Assembly: GCF_008329715.1 (NCBI RefSeq)
Contig: NZ_VTSR01000032.1
Span: 868,001 to 932,000, forward strand
Direction of reading: 5' to 3'
Source of the DNA: Gimesia chilikensis
GTDB lineage: Bacteria; Planctomycetota; Planctomycetia; Planctomycetales; Planctomycetaceae
DNA length: 64,000 nt
Of the stretch, positions 28,526-38,145 are shown in pieces. The notes below the pieces were generated by a model. The model had not been told where the DNA came from. It made no database searches and saw only the letters and a program-made list of their open reading frames with translations. The position numbers and the translations under genes were made by a program. Numbering within the stretch: the stretch's first letter is position 1; each line of letters begins with the position of its first letter.

Positions 28526-29548
28526 TTAGGATTTCAGACGGGTTCCGTATTGCTGTTCATAGTATTCGCGATACTTTCCTGTACGGATCCGGTTTACCCA
28601 CTCGGGGTTTTCCAGATACCAGTCGATGGTCTCTTTCAGACCTGCCTGAAAGTCTGTTTCCACTTTCCATCCCAGTTCAGATTCCGCTTTGCTGCAGTCG
28701 ATCGCATAACGTAAGTCATGTCCGGGGCGATCTGTGACGTATTCAATGAGTGATTCTGGCTTGTCCAGAAGTTTGAGAAGCAGTTTCGTAATTTCAATAT
28801 TCTGCATCTCTGCGTGACCGCCGAAGTTGTAAACCTGACCGGGTTCACCTTTTCTGAGAGCAGCATCGATTCCCCGACAATGGTCCATTACGTGAATCCA
28901 GTCGCGTACGTTTGTTCCCTCGCCGTAGATCGGCAGCGATTTACCCTCCTGGGCGTTGGAGATAAACAGCGGAATCAGTTTTTCAGGAAACTGATAGGGA
29001 CCATAATTGTTGGAGCAGCGGGTGATGACAGCAGGGAAGCCGAACGTATTCACATAACTGCGAACCAGCAGGTCGGCGGCAGCTTTGGAGGCAGAATAGG
29101 GACTGTTCGGCGCAATTGGGGTCTGTTCTGTGAACAGCCCTTCGGGACCGAGACTGCCATAGACTTCGTCAGTGGAGACCTGGACGTATCGGTTGACTTC
29201 ATGTTTGCGGGCTGCATCCAACAGAACCTGTGTTCCGACGATGTTGGTCTGGATGAATGGTCCGGAATCCAGAATGCTGCGATCAACGTGCGATTCTGCA
29301 GCAAAGTTGATGACGGCGTCAAAGTCGACAGAGTCCAGCAGAGAATTTACCACTTCCGGATCAGTGATGTCCCCTTTGACAAACTGATAGCCGGAGTGCG
29401 ATTCAAATTCTTTGAGGTTTTCGAGATTGCCGGCATAGGTGAGTTTGTCGAGATTGGTGACTTCGATTTCCGGATACTCAGACAATTGTAAACGGATAAA
29501 GTTTGATCCAATAAAACCACATCCGCCTGTTACTAAAATCCGTTTCAT
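28526..29548 (-). CDS. rfbB: dTDP-glucose 4,6-dehydratase
   Basis: RfbB converts dTDP-glucose to dTDP-4-keto-6-deoxyglucose, the second step to dTDP-rhamnose. The extended SDR fold shows the NAD motif VTGGCGFIGSNF at the start, the catalytic STDEVYG with the Tyr of the Tyr-x3-Lys pair in YSASKAAADLLV, and the substrate-binding NNYGPYQFPEKLIPL. At 340 residues it has the normal length. A GAGGGA sequence lies about 11 bases before the ATG. No rfbA, rfbC or rfbD gene is adjacent, which is unusual for a rhamnose operon. Confidence 0.95.
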   Translation of the reverse strand: MKRILVTGGCGFIGSNFIRLQLSEYPEIEVTNLDKLTYAGNLENLKEFESHSGYQFVKGDITDPEVVNSLLDSVDFDAVINFAAESHVDRSILDSGPFIQTNIVGTQVLLDAARKHEVNRYVQVSTDEVYGSLGPEGLFTEQTPIAPNSPYSASKAAADLLVRSYVNTFGFPAVITRCSNNYGPYQFPEKLIPLFISNAQEGKSLPIYGEGTNVRDWIHVMDHCRGIDAALRKGEPGQVYNFGGHAEMQNIEITKLLLKLLDKPESLIEYVTDRPGHDLRYAIDCSKAESELGWKVETDFQAGLKETIDWYLENPEWVNRIRTGKYREYYEQQYGTRLKS

Positions 29549-29603
29549 GACTGGCTTTGTCCCTCTTTTTAAAGCAAATGAAGATCACGAATTAAGTGAG
29601 TGT

Positions 29604-32396
29604 TTAAACCTGGTCACCAGGGGTGTCTTGAGCACTGTTGCTTTCGTTTTCCGTTTCCAGAGACTCTGATTCCGTGGTCGTATTCCCTTCAGCGTCGGCG
29701 TCCGGAGGTTCGTTTTCTGAGTCGACAACGATTTCAGCAGGAATTCGGGCCAGGGAGACCAGTTTGTCGTTATCGTCCAGGGTGATCACTCGCACGCCCT
29801 GAGTATTTCGACCGACCTGACTGATTTCGCAGCCTCGGATGCGTTGAATTTTCCCACTGCGGGTTACCATCAGAATCTCATCGTCCTCCGCGACAGAGAT
29901 GATGTCGACCGCCTGACCGTTGCGTGCCGATGTGCGGATGTCGCGAATTCCCTTACCGCCGCGTTTCTGTCGACGATATTGCATACCGCTGCGGGTTTCC
30001 TGTTCGTCATCAGAATCTTCGTCGGAATCGCTTTCAGCAGTTGAAAGTTCTTCGTCTGTCTCGGTCTGCTCATCCTGATCTTCATCCTCTTCCGAAGCTG
30101 GGATGAAGCCGAAAGGAGTGCGCTTTCCGTGTCCATTCTCACAAACTGTCAGCAGGCAATATCGAGGATCCGCGATGACCATGCCGATCACGTGACCAGA
30201 TTTAGACAGCTTGATGCCTTTGACACCGCGGGTATTTCGTCCCATGCTGCGTGCATCCGACTGGGCAAAACGGATTGCCATGCCGTCAGAGGTAGCCAGC
30301 AGGAGGTCTTCTCCCGGGGAGACGATGAGAGCTTCGACGAGTTCGTCGTCTTCATCGAGTTTGATCGCAATAATCCCGCCCCGTTGTACCCGGCTGTAAG
30401 CGGACAGAGGCGATTTCTTGATGATACCGTTACGGGTGGCCATGACCAGGAAGCGTTCTTCATCGAATTCCCGGACAGAGACACAGTTGGAAACGGTTTC
30501 ATCTTCCTGCAGTGAAAGCAGGTTGACCAGTGCCCGGCCTTTGGCGGTGCGGCCCTGCAGGGGCAGGTCGTAGACCTTGGACCAGTAAACCCGCCCGCGA
30601 TTCGTGATGAACAGCAGGTAAGAGTGAGTACTGGCGACGAACAGGTGCTCGATGGGGTCTTCCTCATCGACTTTAGCGCCGCGGACCCCTTTGCCGCCTC
30701 TGTTCTGAGCCTGATAAGTGTTGAGCTGGGTCCGTTTGATGTAGCCGCGCTGTGAAAGCGTGACGACCATCGGTTCCTCGGCAATCAGATCATCCCGGTT
30801 GACGTCAGTCAGTTCTTCGTCACTGATGTCGGTCCGGCGTTTATCTGCATACTTTTCCTGCAGGTGAAGCATATCGTCGCGAATCACCGCGCGAATATGG
30901 TCCTCGTCCGAGAGCAGGTACAGGTATTCGGAGATCGCTTTCAGCAGCTCGCGGTGTTCGTCGGCCAGTTTTTCCCGTTCCAGGTTGGCCAGTGAACCGA
31001 GCTGCATCGAAACAATGGCTTCGGCCTGATTTGCGGAGAGGGAGTAATATTCGTGAACACCCTGCTCGTTCTGGTATTCTTTGAATCCTGCTTCACCCAG
31101 TGCCCGTTCAATGAGTTTTCCGTCGACCTGCATGCCCTGCAGGCTGATTTTGGCTTCGGCTCGGCTGGGTGAGTTGCGGATGGTCTTGATCACTTCATCA
31201 ATATCAATCTGAGCGATCATCAGACCTTCGACCGTGTGTTTCCGCTTGCGGGCTTCAGCGAGCAGGAATTCGGTCCGACGTCGGATCACGTCGATGCGGT
31301 GCAGGATAAACTGCTGGATCAGTTCCTTGATCGAGAGGGTTTCGGGACGGTTCCCGACCAGCGCGAGCAGGATGATACTGAAAGTGGTCTGCAGCGGTGA
31401 GAACTTGAAGAGCTGCGCGAGCACCACTTCCTTGTCAGCATCCCGCTTGAGAATGATCTGCAGATGGACTTTCCAGGGAGGCACATTGCGGTCGGTAAGG
31501 TCCACAATGCGGGAAATCCCTTTGACCCGGTCGTCGCGGACCAGCAGTTCCAGTTTTTCACGAATGCGGTCACGGGTTTCCATGTAAGGAATTTCCGTGA
31601 TCACAATCACATCGGACTGTTTTTCAGTTTCGAAGTGAGTACGAGCCCGCAGTGTGATGGTGGAACGTCCGGTGGCATATCCTTTGCGGATGCCGTAACG
31701 ACCACAGATGATTCCCCCGGTCGGGAAATCGGGGCCAGGCATGACCTGCAGGATGTCGTCGATGGTCGCATCAGGATTGTCGATCAACAGTTTGACGGCT
31801 TCGCAGGCCTCACCCATATTCTGGGGAGGGATACTGGTCGCCATACCGACGGCAATCCCGCTGGAACCGTTAACCAGCAGGTTCGGAAACTTTGAGGGGA
31901 GCACGACCGGCTCATCGTTCCGCTGGTCATAAGTCGGCACGAAGTCGACCGTATTGCGGTTGATGTCGTCCAGCATCTCTGCGGCGACGGGGGCCAGTCG
32001 GGCTTCGGTGTAACGCATGGCTGCGGGAGGCAGACCGGCCAGAGAGCCGAAGTTCCCCTGCTTGTCGATGAGGACATTCCGCATGACCCATTCCTGCCCC
32101 AGACGGACCAGGGTAGGATAAATTGAACCATCCCCGTGCGGGTGATAGTTACCGCTGGTGTCACCGGAAATCTTTGCGCATTTTACCCGGGATGAACTGG
32201 CTCCCAGGTTCAGATCGTTCATGGCGACCAGAATACGACGCTGTGAGGGTTTGAGACCATCGCGAGCGTCAGGCAGGGCGCGGCTGATAATTACACTCAT
32301 CGCATAGGTGAGGTAACTGTCCCGCATTTCATCCTGAATGTCCAGATGCTTGATATTCGGGTCAATATTTGGCTCTTCGCCGTTATCGGTGGCCAA
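29604..32396 (-). CDS. gyrA: DNA gyrase subunit A (TTG start)
   Basis: GyrA carries the DNA cleavage-religation activity of gyrase. The start is a TTG (32394-32396) preceded by AAGGAG 8 bases upstream; the next in-frame ATG would remove conserved sequence. The catalytic Tyr is Y129 ([13 protein letters not shown], equivalent to E. coli Y122). The C-terminal pinwheel contains a GyrA-box-like QNRGGKG and, near the end, QKRGGKG. In the quinolone-determining region the E. coli S83 and D87 equivalents are G90 and P94 ([12 protein letters not shown]). An acidic insertion (about residues 770-810) and an acidic tail extend it to 930 residues. It is monocistronic-looking, with rfbB 55 bases downstream. 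Confidence 0.96.
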   Translation of the reverse strand: MATDNGEEPNIDPNIKHLDIQDEMRDSYLTYAMSVIISRALPDARDGLKPSQRRILVAMNDLNLGASSSRVKCAKISGDTSGNYHPHGDGSIYPTLVRLGQEWVMRNVLIDKQGNFGSLAGLPPAAMRYTEARLAPVAAEMLDDINRNTVDFVPTYDQRNDEPVVLPSKFPNLLVNGSSGIAVGMATSIPPQNMGEACEAVKLLIDNPDATIDDILQVMPGPDFPTGGIICGRYGIRKGYATGRSTITLRARTHFETEKQSDVIVITEIPYMETRDRIREKLELLVRDDRVKGISRIVDLTDRNVPPWKVHLQIILKRDADKEVVLAQLFKFSPLQTTFSIILLALVGNRPETLSIKELIQQFILHRIDVIRRRTEFLLAEARKRKHTVEGLMIAQIDIDEVIKTIRNSPSRAEAKISLQGMQVDGKLIERALGEAGFKEYQNEQGVHEYYSLSANQAEAIVSMQLGSLANLEREKLADEHRELLKAISEYLYLLSDEDHIRAVIRDDMLHLQEKYADKRRTDISDEELTDVNRDDLIAEEPMVVTLSQRGYIKRTQLNTYQAQNRGGKGVRGAKVDEEDPIEHLFVASTHSYLLFITNRGRVYWSKVYDLPLQGRTAKGRALVNLLSLQEDETVSNCVSVREFDEERFLVMATRNGIIKKSPLSAYSRVQRGGIIAIKLDEDDELVEALIVSPGEDLLLATSDGMAIRFAQSDARSMGRNTRGVKGIKLSKSGHVIGMVIADPRYCLLTVCENGHGKRTPFGFIPASEEDEDQDEQTETDEELSTAESDSDEDSDDEQETRSGMQYRRQKRGGKGIRDIRTSARNGQAVDIISVAEDDEILMVTRSGKIQRIRGCEISQVGRNTQGVRVITLDDNDKLVSLARIPAEIVVDSENEPPDADAEGNTTTESESLETENESNSAQDTPGDQV

Positions 32397-32410
32397 TCCT
32401 TGTTCTCCTT
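32394..32410 (-). promoter_or_regulatory. ribosome-binding site and TTG start of gyrA
   Basis: On the minus strand AAGGAG (32410-32405) lies 8 bases upstream of a TTG codon, which is followed by GCC ACC GAT AAC (residues MATDN). No ATG occurs near the N-terminus, so this site decides the start. Confidence 0.8.
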
Positions 32411-32905
32411 AAGGAATTCAACTTCAGATGTTGTCTTGCTTTGTAGATAGTATCGAAACTGTTTCGCGCTGATTTCTCAGGAGACTGACAGTCCTGATTC
32501 CGGGGAAACAGACACCGTTCATCCTGAGATCAGGGTAACAATTCGGGCAAATTGAAATGAACGCGAGTATCCTTACTGTCGACTGAAAAAAACTGCCTGG
32601 CGAAAACTGTTTTTTAGATCAAAACAGAGGTTGAAAAACGAGCCAAAACTCGCAGAATTCATGCGTCTCAACCTGATACAAATTGTAGCTGGAATCGCCT
32701 GATATCACAACTGACAATGCCCCTGAATTTTAAGGTCTGACCAGGGTGAAAAACCTTGATTTTCAATAAGTTACGTTCTCAAATTCATCATTGAGGAGAA
32801 CATGGACATTGCATAGAATAGATAAGCGCAGATCAGCTGCTTTTTGCCCCGTTTTCTGACTCGGATTGCTGTCCGGAAGCCCCCCATTTTTTCGAAAACT
32901 TTTGT
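32397..32905. other. gene-free divergent region between gyrA and a sensor kinase
   Basis: About 509 bases, AT-rich, hold no convincing coding frame, tRNA or strong hairpin. Promoters for gyrA (minus) and the kinase gene (plus) must lie here, but I could not pick out matching -35/-10 pairs with confidence. Confidence 0.5.
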
Positions 32906-35137
32906 ATGAATGATCCAGAATCAAAAGATCAGGCAGGCTGCCCCGGCGATTCCAGTCTGGAGAGCCAAAATACGCAGGCCCCTGCAGGGGACCTGGATGA
33001 TTCACTGGAAAAAACACTGAGGCAGAGTCCCGCTGAGCGTGAGCAGGCGGCCCACCTGAGTAAGGATCGACTGTCGCTGCCTGCGAAGGTCCCCGGTTAT
33101 CTGATGGTTCGTTCCCTGGGGGAAGGATCCTATGGATCGGTCTGGCTGGCCCAGGAAGAAAATACCGGGAAGTATGTGGCAATCAAGTTCTATACGTATC
33201 GCCGGGGCCTGGACTGGTCGCTGCTGAACCGGGAAGTTGAAAAACTGGCAGAGCTTTATACCTCGCGGAATATTATCAGTCTGCAGGGAGTGGGCTGGAA
33301 CAGTGATCCTCCCTACTACATGATGGAGTACCTGGAAAATGGATCACTGGCATCGTTTCTGGATGCAGGCCCGTTGCCGGTTCCTGAGGCCGTTCGCATC
33401 GCCAAAACTGTATTACAGGCACTGGTGCATGCGCATGGGAGAGGCATTCTACACTGTGATCTGAAGCCGGCGAATGTTCTGCTGGATGACAATTATGAGC
33501 CCCGGATTTGTGATTTCGGGCAGTCCCGTCTGTCTGACGAACAGAGCCCTTCTCTGGGAACGCTTTATTACATGGCTCCCGAACAGGCAGACCTGCAGGC
33601 GGTTCCCGATGCCCGCTGGGACGTCTATGCTCTGGGAGCATTGCTCTATCACATGCTGTCCGGCAAGGCGCCTTACCGGACGCCTGAGAATGAGCAGGCC
33701 ATTCGTCAGCTGGAGACGCTGGAAGAAAAGCTCGAAGCCTATCGGGAATTGATCCGCAAAGCCCCCCGCCCTGCGGAACATCGCAAAGTCAAAGGGATCG
33801 ACCGCCGTCTGATCGATATTATCGATCGATGTCTGGAAACAGATCCCCGCAATCGATTTCCTAATGCGCAGGCCGTATTGAGCAGTCTTGTCCAGCGTGA
33901 GCAGTATCGTGCCCGTCGTCCTTTAATTGCACTGGGAATCATCGGACCTTTATTGCTGGTGCTGGGAGTGATTCCGGTGGCGGGGGCGGCGGTGAATCAG
34001 ATGGTCTCTCAGTTTCGTGAAAACCTGACAGCGCGGGCGTTGAAGGGAGATCTGATCTCGGCCAACCTGCTGTCACAAAACGTGGAGCACGATCTTCAGG
34101 ATCGTCAGGTACAGCTGGTAGAATTATCTGAGCGAACTCTGCTGCGTGATATGCTGGAAAAAGTACAGGATCCACAGGATGACCAATCAGAGAGCCTGGA
34201 GAGCTACGGTGAAATTGCAGAATACCTGCAACACGAGAAAGATCTGGTCGATGAGAAGCGAGAATCTCTGCAGCGGGAAAAAGACGCCAGCTGGTTTTTA
34301 ACGGATGCGAAAGGGATTCAGGTCTGGCGGGACCCTCCCCGTCCGACCATCGGGCAGGACTTCTCTCACCGGGACTACTTTCATGGTCATGGGACCGAAT
34401 ATGAGAAAGGCCATGCACCTGCTTCCGTTCAGCCGATTCAGCGTCCATATATCTGTCAGGTCTTCAAAAGTGATGCCTCCAATCAGTGGATGGTAGCGGT
34501 AGCAGTTCCGATCTGGAGTTTGCAACACGACAGAGTACTGGGGATTCTGGGACGCACGACCCACCTGGATCAGTTGCTCACAGGTTATGATGAAAGCATT
34601 CGCGGCGATTCCGAGAAAATCGGTGACCGGAAAATTGCACTGATTGATAACCGGGATGGAAAGGTGCTGGCTCATCCCCGTATGACCGCAGAAAACCTGC
34701 GACCCATGAGTCGGGAAGAGGTCGATCAGCTGGTACTCAAAGGTGAGCACTTTGATCAGCTGAAATTATTTAAACTGACAGAGAAGAAGGAAAATCGTGG
34801 CCCGTTGCCTGCGGTAATCAGCGATTATCATGATCCGGTAGAGGCGGTCTTTTCCGATGATCCTCAGGATAATCTCTGGCTGGCTGCTTTCGCACCGGTG
34901 GGAAATACGGGATGGACGGCCGTCGTTCAGGAACGACGGGGGCTGGCGTTGCGGCCGGTTGTCGAGATGAAACGCTGGCTGATTGAGTACGGGTTGATTG
35001 TGCTCGTCACGAGTTGCCTGCTGATCTTTACGGTATGGTATTTCGTAATGCGGGTTTTGACCGAGCGGCGCGGCTGGGACTGGTCTCGTCACCAGTCGGA
35101 AAAGAAATCGGATACGGAGACAACGGTTTCGAATTGA
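32906..35137 (+). CDS. sensor Ser/Thr protein kinase with extracytoplasmic Cache-like domain
   Basis: The 743-residue protein has an N-terminal cytoplasmic kinase: G-loop LGEGSYGSVWLA (about residue 70), Lys in YVAIKF, catalytic loop H183-C-D185-LKPAN and DFG (ICDFGQSRL). The activation segment is LGTLYYMAPEQ. The catalytic loop reads HCD rather than HRD. A membrane helix (IGPLLLVLGVIPVAGAA, about 340) leads to a 300-residue extracytoplasmic region with RDYF and PIWSLQHDRVLGILG motifs typical of double-Cache sensor domains. A second helix (YGLIVLVTSCLLIFTVWYF) is near the C-terminus. The reverse topology, with the kinase before the sensor, is usual for planctomycete kinases. It is followed 59 bases later by the FHA-cyclase gene. 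Confidence 0.92.
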   Translation: MNDPESKDQAGCPGDSSLESQNTQAPAGDLDDSLEKTLRQSPAEREQAAHLSKDRLSLPAKVPGYLMVRSLGEGSYGSVWLAQEENTGKYVAIKFYTYRRGLDWSLLNREVEKLAELYTSRNIISLQGVGWNSDPPYYMMEYLENGSLASFLDAGPLPVPEAVRIAKTVLQALVHAHGRGILHCDLKPANVLLDDNYEPRICDFGQSRLSDEQSPSLGTLYYMAPEQADLQAVPDARWDVYALGALLYHMLSGKAPYRTPENEQAIRQLETLEEKLEAYRELIRKAPRPAEHRKVKGIDRRLIDIIDRCLETDPRNRFPNAQAVLSSLVQREQYRARRPLIALGIIGPLLLVLGVIPVAGAAVNQMVSQFRENLTARALKGDLISANLLSQNVEHDLQDRQVQLVELSERTLLRDMLEKVQDPQDDQSESLESYGEIAEYLQHEKDLVDEKRESLQREKDASWFLTDAKGIQVWRDPPRPTIGQDFSHRDYFHGHGTEYEKGHAPASVQPIQRPYICQVFKSDASNQWMVAVAVPIWSLQHDRVLGILGRTTHLDQLLTGYDESIRGDSEKIGDRKIALIDNRDGKVLAHPRMTAENLRPMSREEVDQLVLKGEHFDQLKLFKLTEKKENRGPLPAVISDYHDPVEAVFSDDPQDNLWLAAFAPVGNTGWTAVVQERRGLALRPVVEMKRWLIEYGLIVLVTSCLLIFTVWYFVMRVLTERRGWDWSRHQSEKKSDTETTVSN

Positions 35138-35183
35138 CGATTTGAGGAGTACCCTCATCGTCTCTCGGGGAGATCCTCACAAC

Positions 35184-35199
35184 AGGGAGCAGATTTTTG
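35184..35199 (+). promoter_or_regulatory. ribosome-binding site and TTG start of the FHA-cyclase gene
   Basis: AGGGAG (35184-35189) lies 7 bases before a TTG at 35197-35199. A second TTG follows at 35200. There is no nearby in-frame ATG before the FHA domain, so TTG initiation is required. Confidence 0.7.
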
Positions 35200-36975
35200 T
35201 TGGAACTTTTGATCTATGGAGCCCATTCCCGGGATTCCAGTCGCATCGGACTGGAGCCGGGGCAGGAACTGGTATTAGGGCGTGCTTCCACTGCCGACAT
35301 TTCGGTTCCCTGGGATGACCGTATTTCGCGACGGCATGCCCGCTTGCAGGTGCAGTCCAAACAGGTGCACGTCAGTAAGATTGAGGAAGCAGAAAACGAA
35401 ATCTTCCTATCTGGTTCCGGGCAGACCGAGTTTCAGCTCGAACCGGGTAACTCGTTTGTTATTGGCTCTACGACATTCCAACTGGTTGACTCCGTGTCCA
35501 GTTTTACTTCACCTCGTGAATCCCCGCTGGAAGAGGTGACCTTCAAGCCACATGAACTTCTAAAAGTTAAGTATCGAGATGCCGATCAGAGAATCGACGT
35601 ACTCGCGCATCTGCCAGAACTGATTTTAGATGCTCGGAATGATGCAGACCTGTTTCATCGTCTGGTGACGATGCTGCTGTCGGGCGTCAAGCATGCTGAC
35701 GCGGTGGCTGTCGTGCGGCTCAATGAGGATGACCGGGTCGAAGTTCCTTTCTGGGAGCGTCGACGACAGGCCCAGGGGGGCTTTCATCCGAGTGGGCGTC
35801 TGGTGAAAGAGGCTGTTAAAAAGAGCGGGCGCTCGGTGCTTCACGTCTGGGCGGCACGTGAAGAAAAACCGGAGCAGGATGATTATACAGCAGTTGCTGA
35901 GTTTGACTGGGCATTCTGTACGCCGATTGAAGATGGTCCTGCGGGAAATTGGGGACTGTATGTTGCGGGGGAACTGGATCATCCTTATCAGGCAGGTGGT
36001 GGCAGGAGTGGTCTCGATCTCCAGGCGGACGTAAAATTCACCGAGCTGGTTGCGGCGATCGTGAAGTCGGTCCGTCGCCTGAACCAACTGGAACGTCAAC
36101 AGGCCGGTCTGCGCCAGTTCTTTGCTCCTCCGATCCTGTCTGCTTTGGGGGATAATCTGAATACGGAGATTCTGGAGCCCCGCGAATGTGATGTGACGGT
36201 GCTGTTCTGTGACTTACGAGGATTCAGTCAGCACGCGGAAGATTCTTCCGGCGACCTGATCGGTCTCTTGGGGCGTGTCAGTCAGGCGCTGGGGATTATG
36301 ACAGCGCATATTCTGGACTTTGGCGGGGTGACGGGAGATTTCCAGGGAGATGCAGCTCTGGGTTTCTGGGGCTGGCCCTTCTCTTCTGATCTGGCGCCCC
36401 TGGATGCCTGTCGGGCAGCCCTGGCGATCCGTCAGGCCTTTGAACAGATTCGTCAGCAACCCGAACATCCGCTGTCTGATTTTCGAATGGGGATTGGAAT
36501 TGCCCATGGTCGGGCAGTCGCGGGTAAAATCGGCACCAGCGACCAGGTTAAGGTGACCGTGTTTGGTCCGGTGGTTAATCTGGCCAGCCGCCTGGAAGGT
36601 TTGACCAAGCACCTCCGCGTTCCGGTTGTGCTGGATGAAGCGACGGCGCAGATCGTGCGGAGTAAACTGGATCGTCGGGAAGGTCGCGTTCGCAAACTTG
36701 CTCAGATCCTGCCCTATGGCATGGAGAAGTCGGTGCTGGTCAGCGAACTATTGCCTCCCGAATCGCAGGCGGAAACTCTGACAGAAGAGGAAGTTGCCTG
36801 CTACGAACGTGCTGTAGACTGCTTTATAACAGGCGACTGGGAAGAATCATTTCGTCTGCTGCACGCGATTCCCGCTTCCGACCGGGCCCAGGATTTTCTG
36901 TCTCTGCAGATTGCCCGTTCAAATCGAGTGGCACCTGCCGACTGGGATGGGACAATCCGCTTCGATTCCAAGTAA
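35197..36975 (+). CDS. FHA-GAF-class III nucleotidyl cyclase-like protein with altered purine site
   Basis: The 592-residue protein begins with an FHA phospho-threonine-binding domain ([13 protein letters not shown] ... [11 protein letters not shown], about residues 25-90). A GAF-like region (about 125-300) and a class III cyclase domain (about 335-500) follow. Metal-binding Asp339 (FCDLRGFSQ) and Asp385 ([12 protein letters not shown]) and transition-state Asn461 and Arg465 (VNLASRLEG) are present. The purine-selecting Lys of the usual DKFIGD motif is Asp381 here, and the Asp of GDTVN is Pro458 (FGPVVN). Metal and phosphate chemistry could remain, but the base specificity cannot be that of a standard adenylate cyclase. 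FHA placement after a kinase gene suggests it reads that kinase's phosphorylation. A helical C-terminal segment follows. Confidence 0.85.
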   Translation: MLELLIYGAHSRDSSRIGLEPGQELVLGRASTADISVPWDDRISRRHARLQVQSKQVHVSKIEEAENEIFLSGSGQTEFQLEPGNSFVIGSTTFQLVDSVSSFTSPRESPLEEVTFKPHELLKVKYRDADQRIDVLAHLPELILDARNDADLFHRLVTMLLSGVKHADAVAVVRLNEDDRVEVPFWERRRQAQGGFHPSGRLVKEAVKKSGRSVLHVWAAREEKPEQDDYTAVAEFDWAFCTPIEDGPAGNWGLYVAGELDHPYQAGGGRSGLDLQADVKFTELVAAIVKSVRRLNQLERQQAGLRQFFAPPILSALGDNLNTEILEPRECDVTVLFCDLRGFSQHAEDSSGDLIGLLGRVSQALGIMTAHILDFGGVTGDFQGDAALGFWGWPFSSDLAPLDACRAALAIRQAFEQIRQQPEHPLSDFRMGIGIAHGRAVAGKIGTSDQVKVTVFGPVVNLASRLEGLTKHLRVPVVLDEATAQIVRSKLDRREGRVRKLAQILPYGMEKSVLVSELLPPESQAETLTEEEVACYERAVDCFITGDWEESFRLLHAIPASDRAQDFLSLQIARSNRVAPADWDGTIRFDSK

Positions 36976-37198
36976 CTCTTCATTTCTGGCAAAGCTTTTT
37001 GAGGCCAGGCTGGCCCGGTTCCGATTATGCAGCCTGAACGGAACAGGTTGACTTCGCGCGCGGTTGACTGTTCATTTTTCTCAGAATTTCTGGTCATCTG
37101 GCTAAAGTTGACCTATTTTTTAACGACGGGCATCACGGAGATGCGGATGTGATGGGCCTTGTACAATCTGTATTCAGCAGCCTGGAGAGAGTGAAATC

Positions 37199-37360
37199 AT
37201 GAGTAACGCAGAATTATTGATCGAACCGGAAGAGGTAACACAGGAAACGGAAAAGCACTGTCAGAGATCCCGGGAAATTGAAATCAATCTTCGTTCTCAG
37301 GAGATGCTGCTGGTTTTAAATGAAGTATTTGATTCGATTGTTCCTTCAAGCAAGTCTTAA
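37199..37360 (+). CDS. 53-residue protein of unknown function
   Basis: An ATG at 37199-37201 opens a 53-codon frame ending TAA at 37358-37360. GGAGAG lies about 9 bases upstream. The product is acidic and mostly helical in character (EEVTQETEKHCQ, then EMLLVLNEVFDSIV) with one Cys. It is 224 bases after the cyclase-like gene and 35 bases before a response-regulator gene, so co-transcription with the latter is likely. No family is recognised; short length is the main reason for caution. Confidence 0.55.
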   Translation: MSNAELLIEPEEVTQETEKHCQRSREIEINLRSQEMLLVLNEVFDSIVPSSKS

Positions 37361-37395
37361 AAATTGATTTCAATTATCAGTAGTAGGTTCCTCTC

Positions 37396-37980
37396 ATGCT
37401 ACAAGCATCAGAAAAGTCAAACGCACGCATTTTAGTTATAGATGACGACCCGCTCTTCCGTAATCTCATGGTTTCATTTTTACGGAGAGAGTATTTTGTA
37501 TCCGTGGCCAGTGATGGCTCGGAAGGTTTTTACAAAGCACTCGAGTATCCACCGGACATTGCCATTGTCGATGTGCAGATGCCGGTCTGGGATGGTTTGC
37601 AGACACTGAAAGCATTCCGGTCACATCCGACCCTCTGCAAGACAAAAATCATCATGCTGACTTCAGATGCCAGCAAGGGGACAGTTGTCGCTGCAATTCA
37701 GGGGGGAGCGAACGACTACATCATTAAAACCAGCTTCTCTAAAACAGAGCTGCTGGATAAGGTCCGGAAATTCGCCCAGCCGGGATCCGGAAATGTGGCC
37801 AATACTCCGAATTCAGCACGCCGTCAGAACTCGGTCACTGCTGCCGTGAGTAGTACTCCGCAACCTCACCCTGCAGAAAAAAGTGCTGGTCGTGCTTCCA
37901 TTGAAGATCAACTGAGCGATCTTTCTCTCGACAAGTCAGAGGAAGAGATGCTGGAAGAGATTATGGATGAATGGGAGTAA
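37396..37980 (+). CDS. single-domain response regulator with acidic tail
   Basis: The N-terminal 125 residues form a CheY-like receiver. The acidic pair is in LVIDDDPLFRN, the phospho-acceptor Asp in IAIVDVQMPVWDG (about residue 58), the conserved Thr in IIMLTSD (about 88) and Lys in DYIIKTSF (about 110). No DNA-binding output domain follows; instead there is a Ser/Pro/Gln-rich linker and an acidic end (EEEMLEEIMDEWE). Such regulators pass phosphate or bind partners directly. The nearest kinase is the Ser/Thr sensor kinase at 32.9 kb; no histidine kinase is present in the window, so its donor is elsewhere. A strong terminator follows. Confidence 0.93.
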   Translation: MLQASEKSNARILVIDDDPLFRNLMVSFLRREYFVSVASDGSEGFYKALEYPPDIAIVDVQMPVWDGLQTLKAFRSHPTLCKTKIIMLTSDASKGTVVAAIQGGANDYIIKTSFSKTELLDKVRKFAQPGSGNVANTPNSARRQNSVTAAVSSTPQPHPAEKSAGRASIEDQLSDLSLDKSEEEMLEEIMDEWE

Positions 37981-38081
37981 TCAGGGCTGATCTGTTCCCG
38001 ATTGAATTTCAATCTGCAGCTGATCAACCCTGGCTCACCCGAAGATCCGGGCATCCTTATATGGTATCTTAAAATCCAAAG

Positions 38082-38122
38082 AAAAACCCCGCAGAGCTGA
38101 CAATGGGCTCCGCGGGGTTTTT
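38082..38122. terminator. bidirectional Rho-independent terminator
   Basis: AAAAACCCCGCAGAGC pairs with GCTCCGCGGGGTTTTT across an 8-9 base loop, with one mismatch. The A run on one side and T run on the other allow termination in both directions, serving the response-regulator gene (plus) and the convergent secreted-protein gene (minus). Confidence 0.9.
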
Positions 38123-38145
38123 GATTATCGGTCATCGATTGTGAA

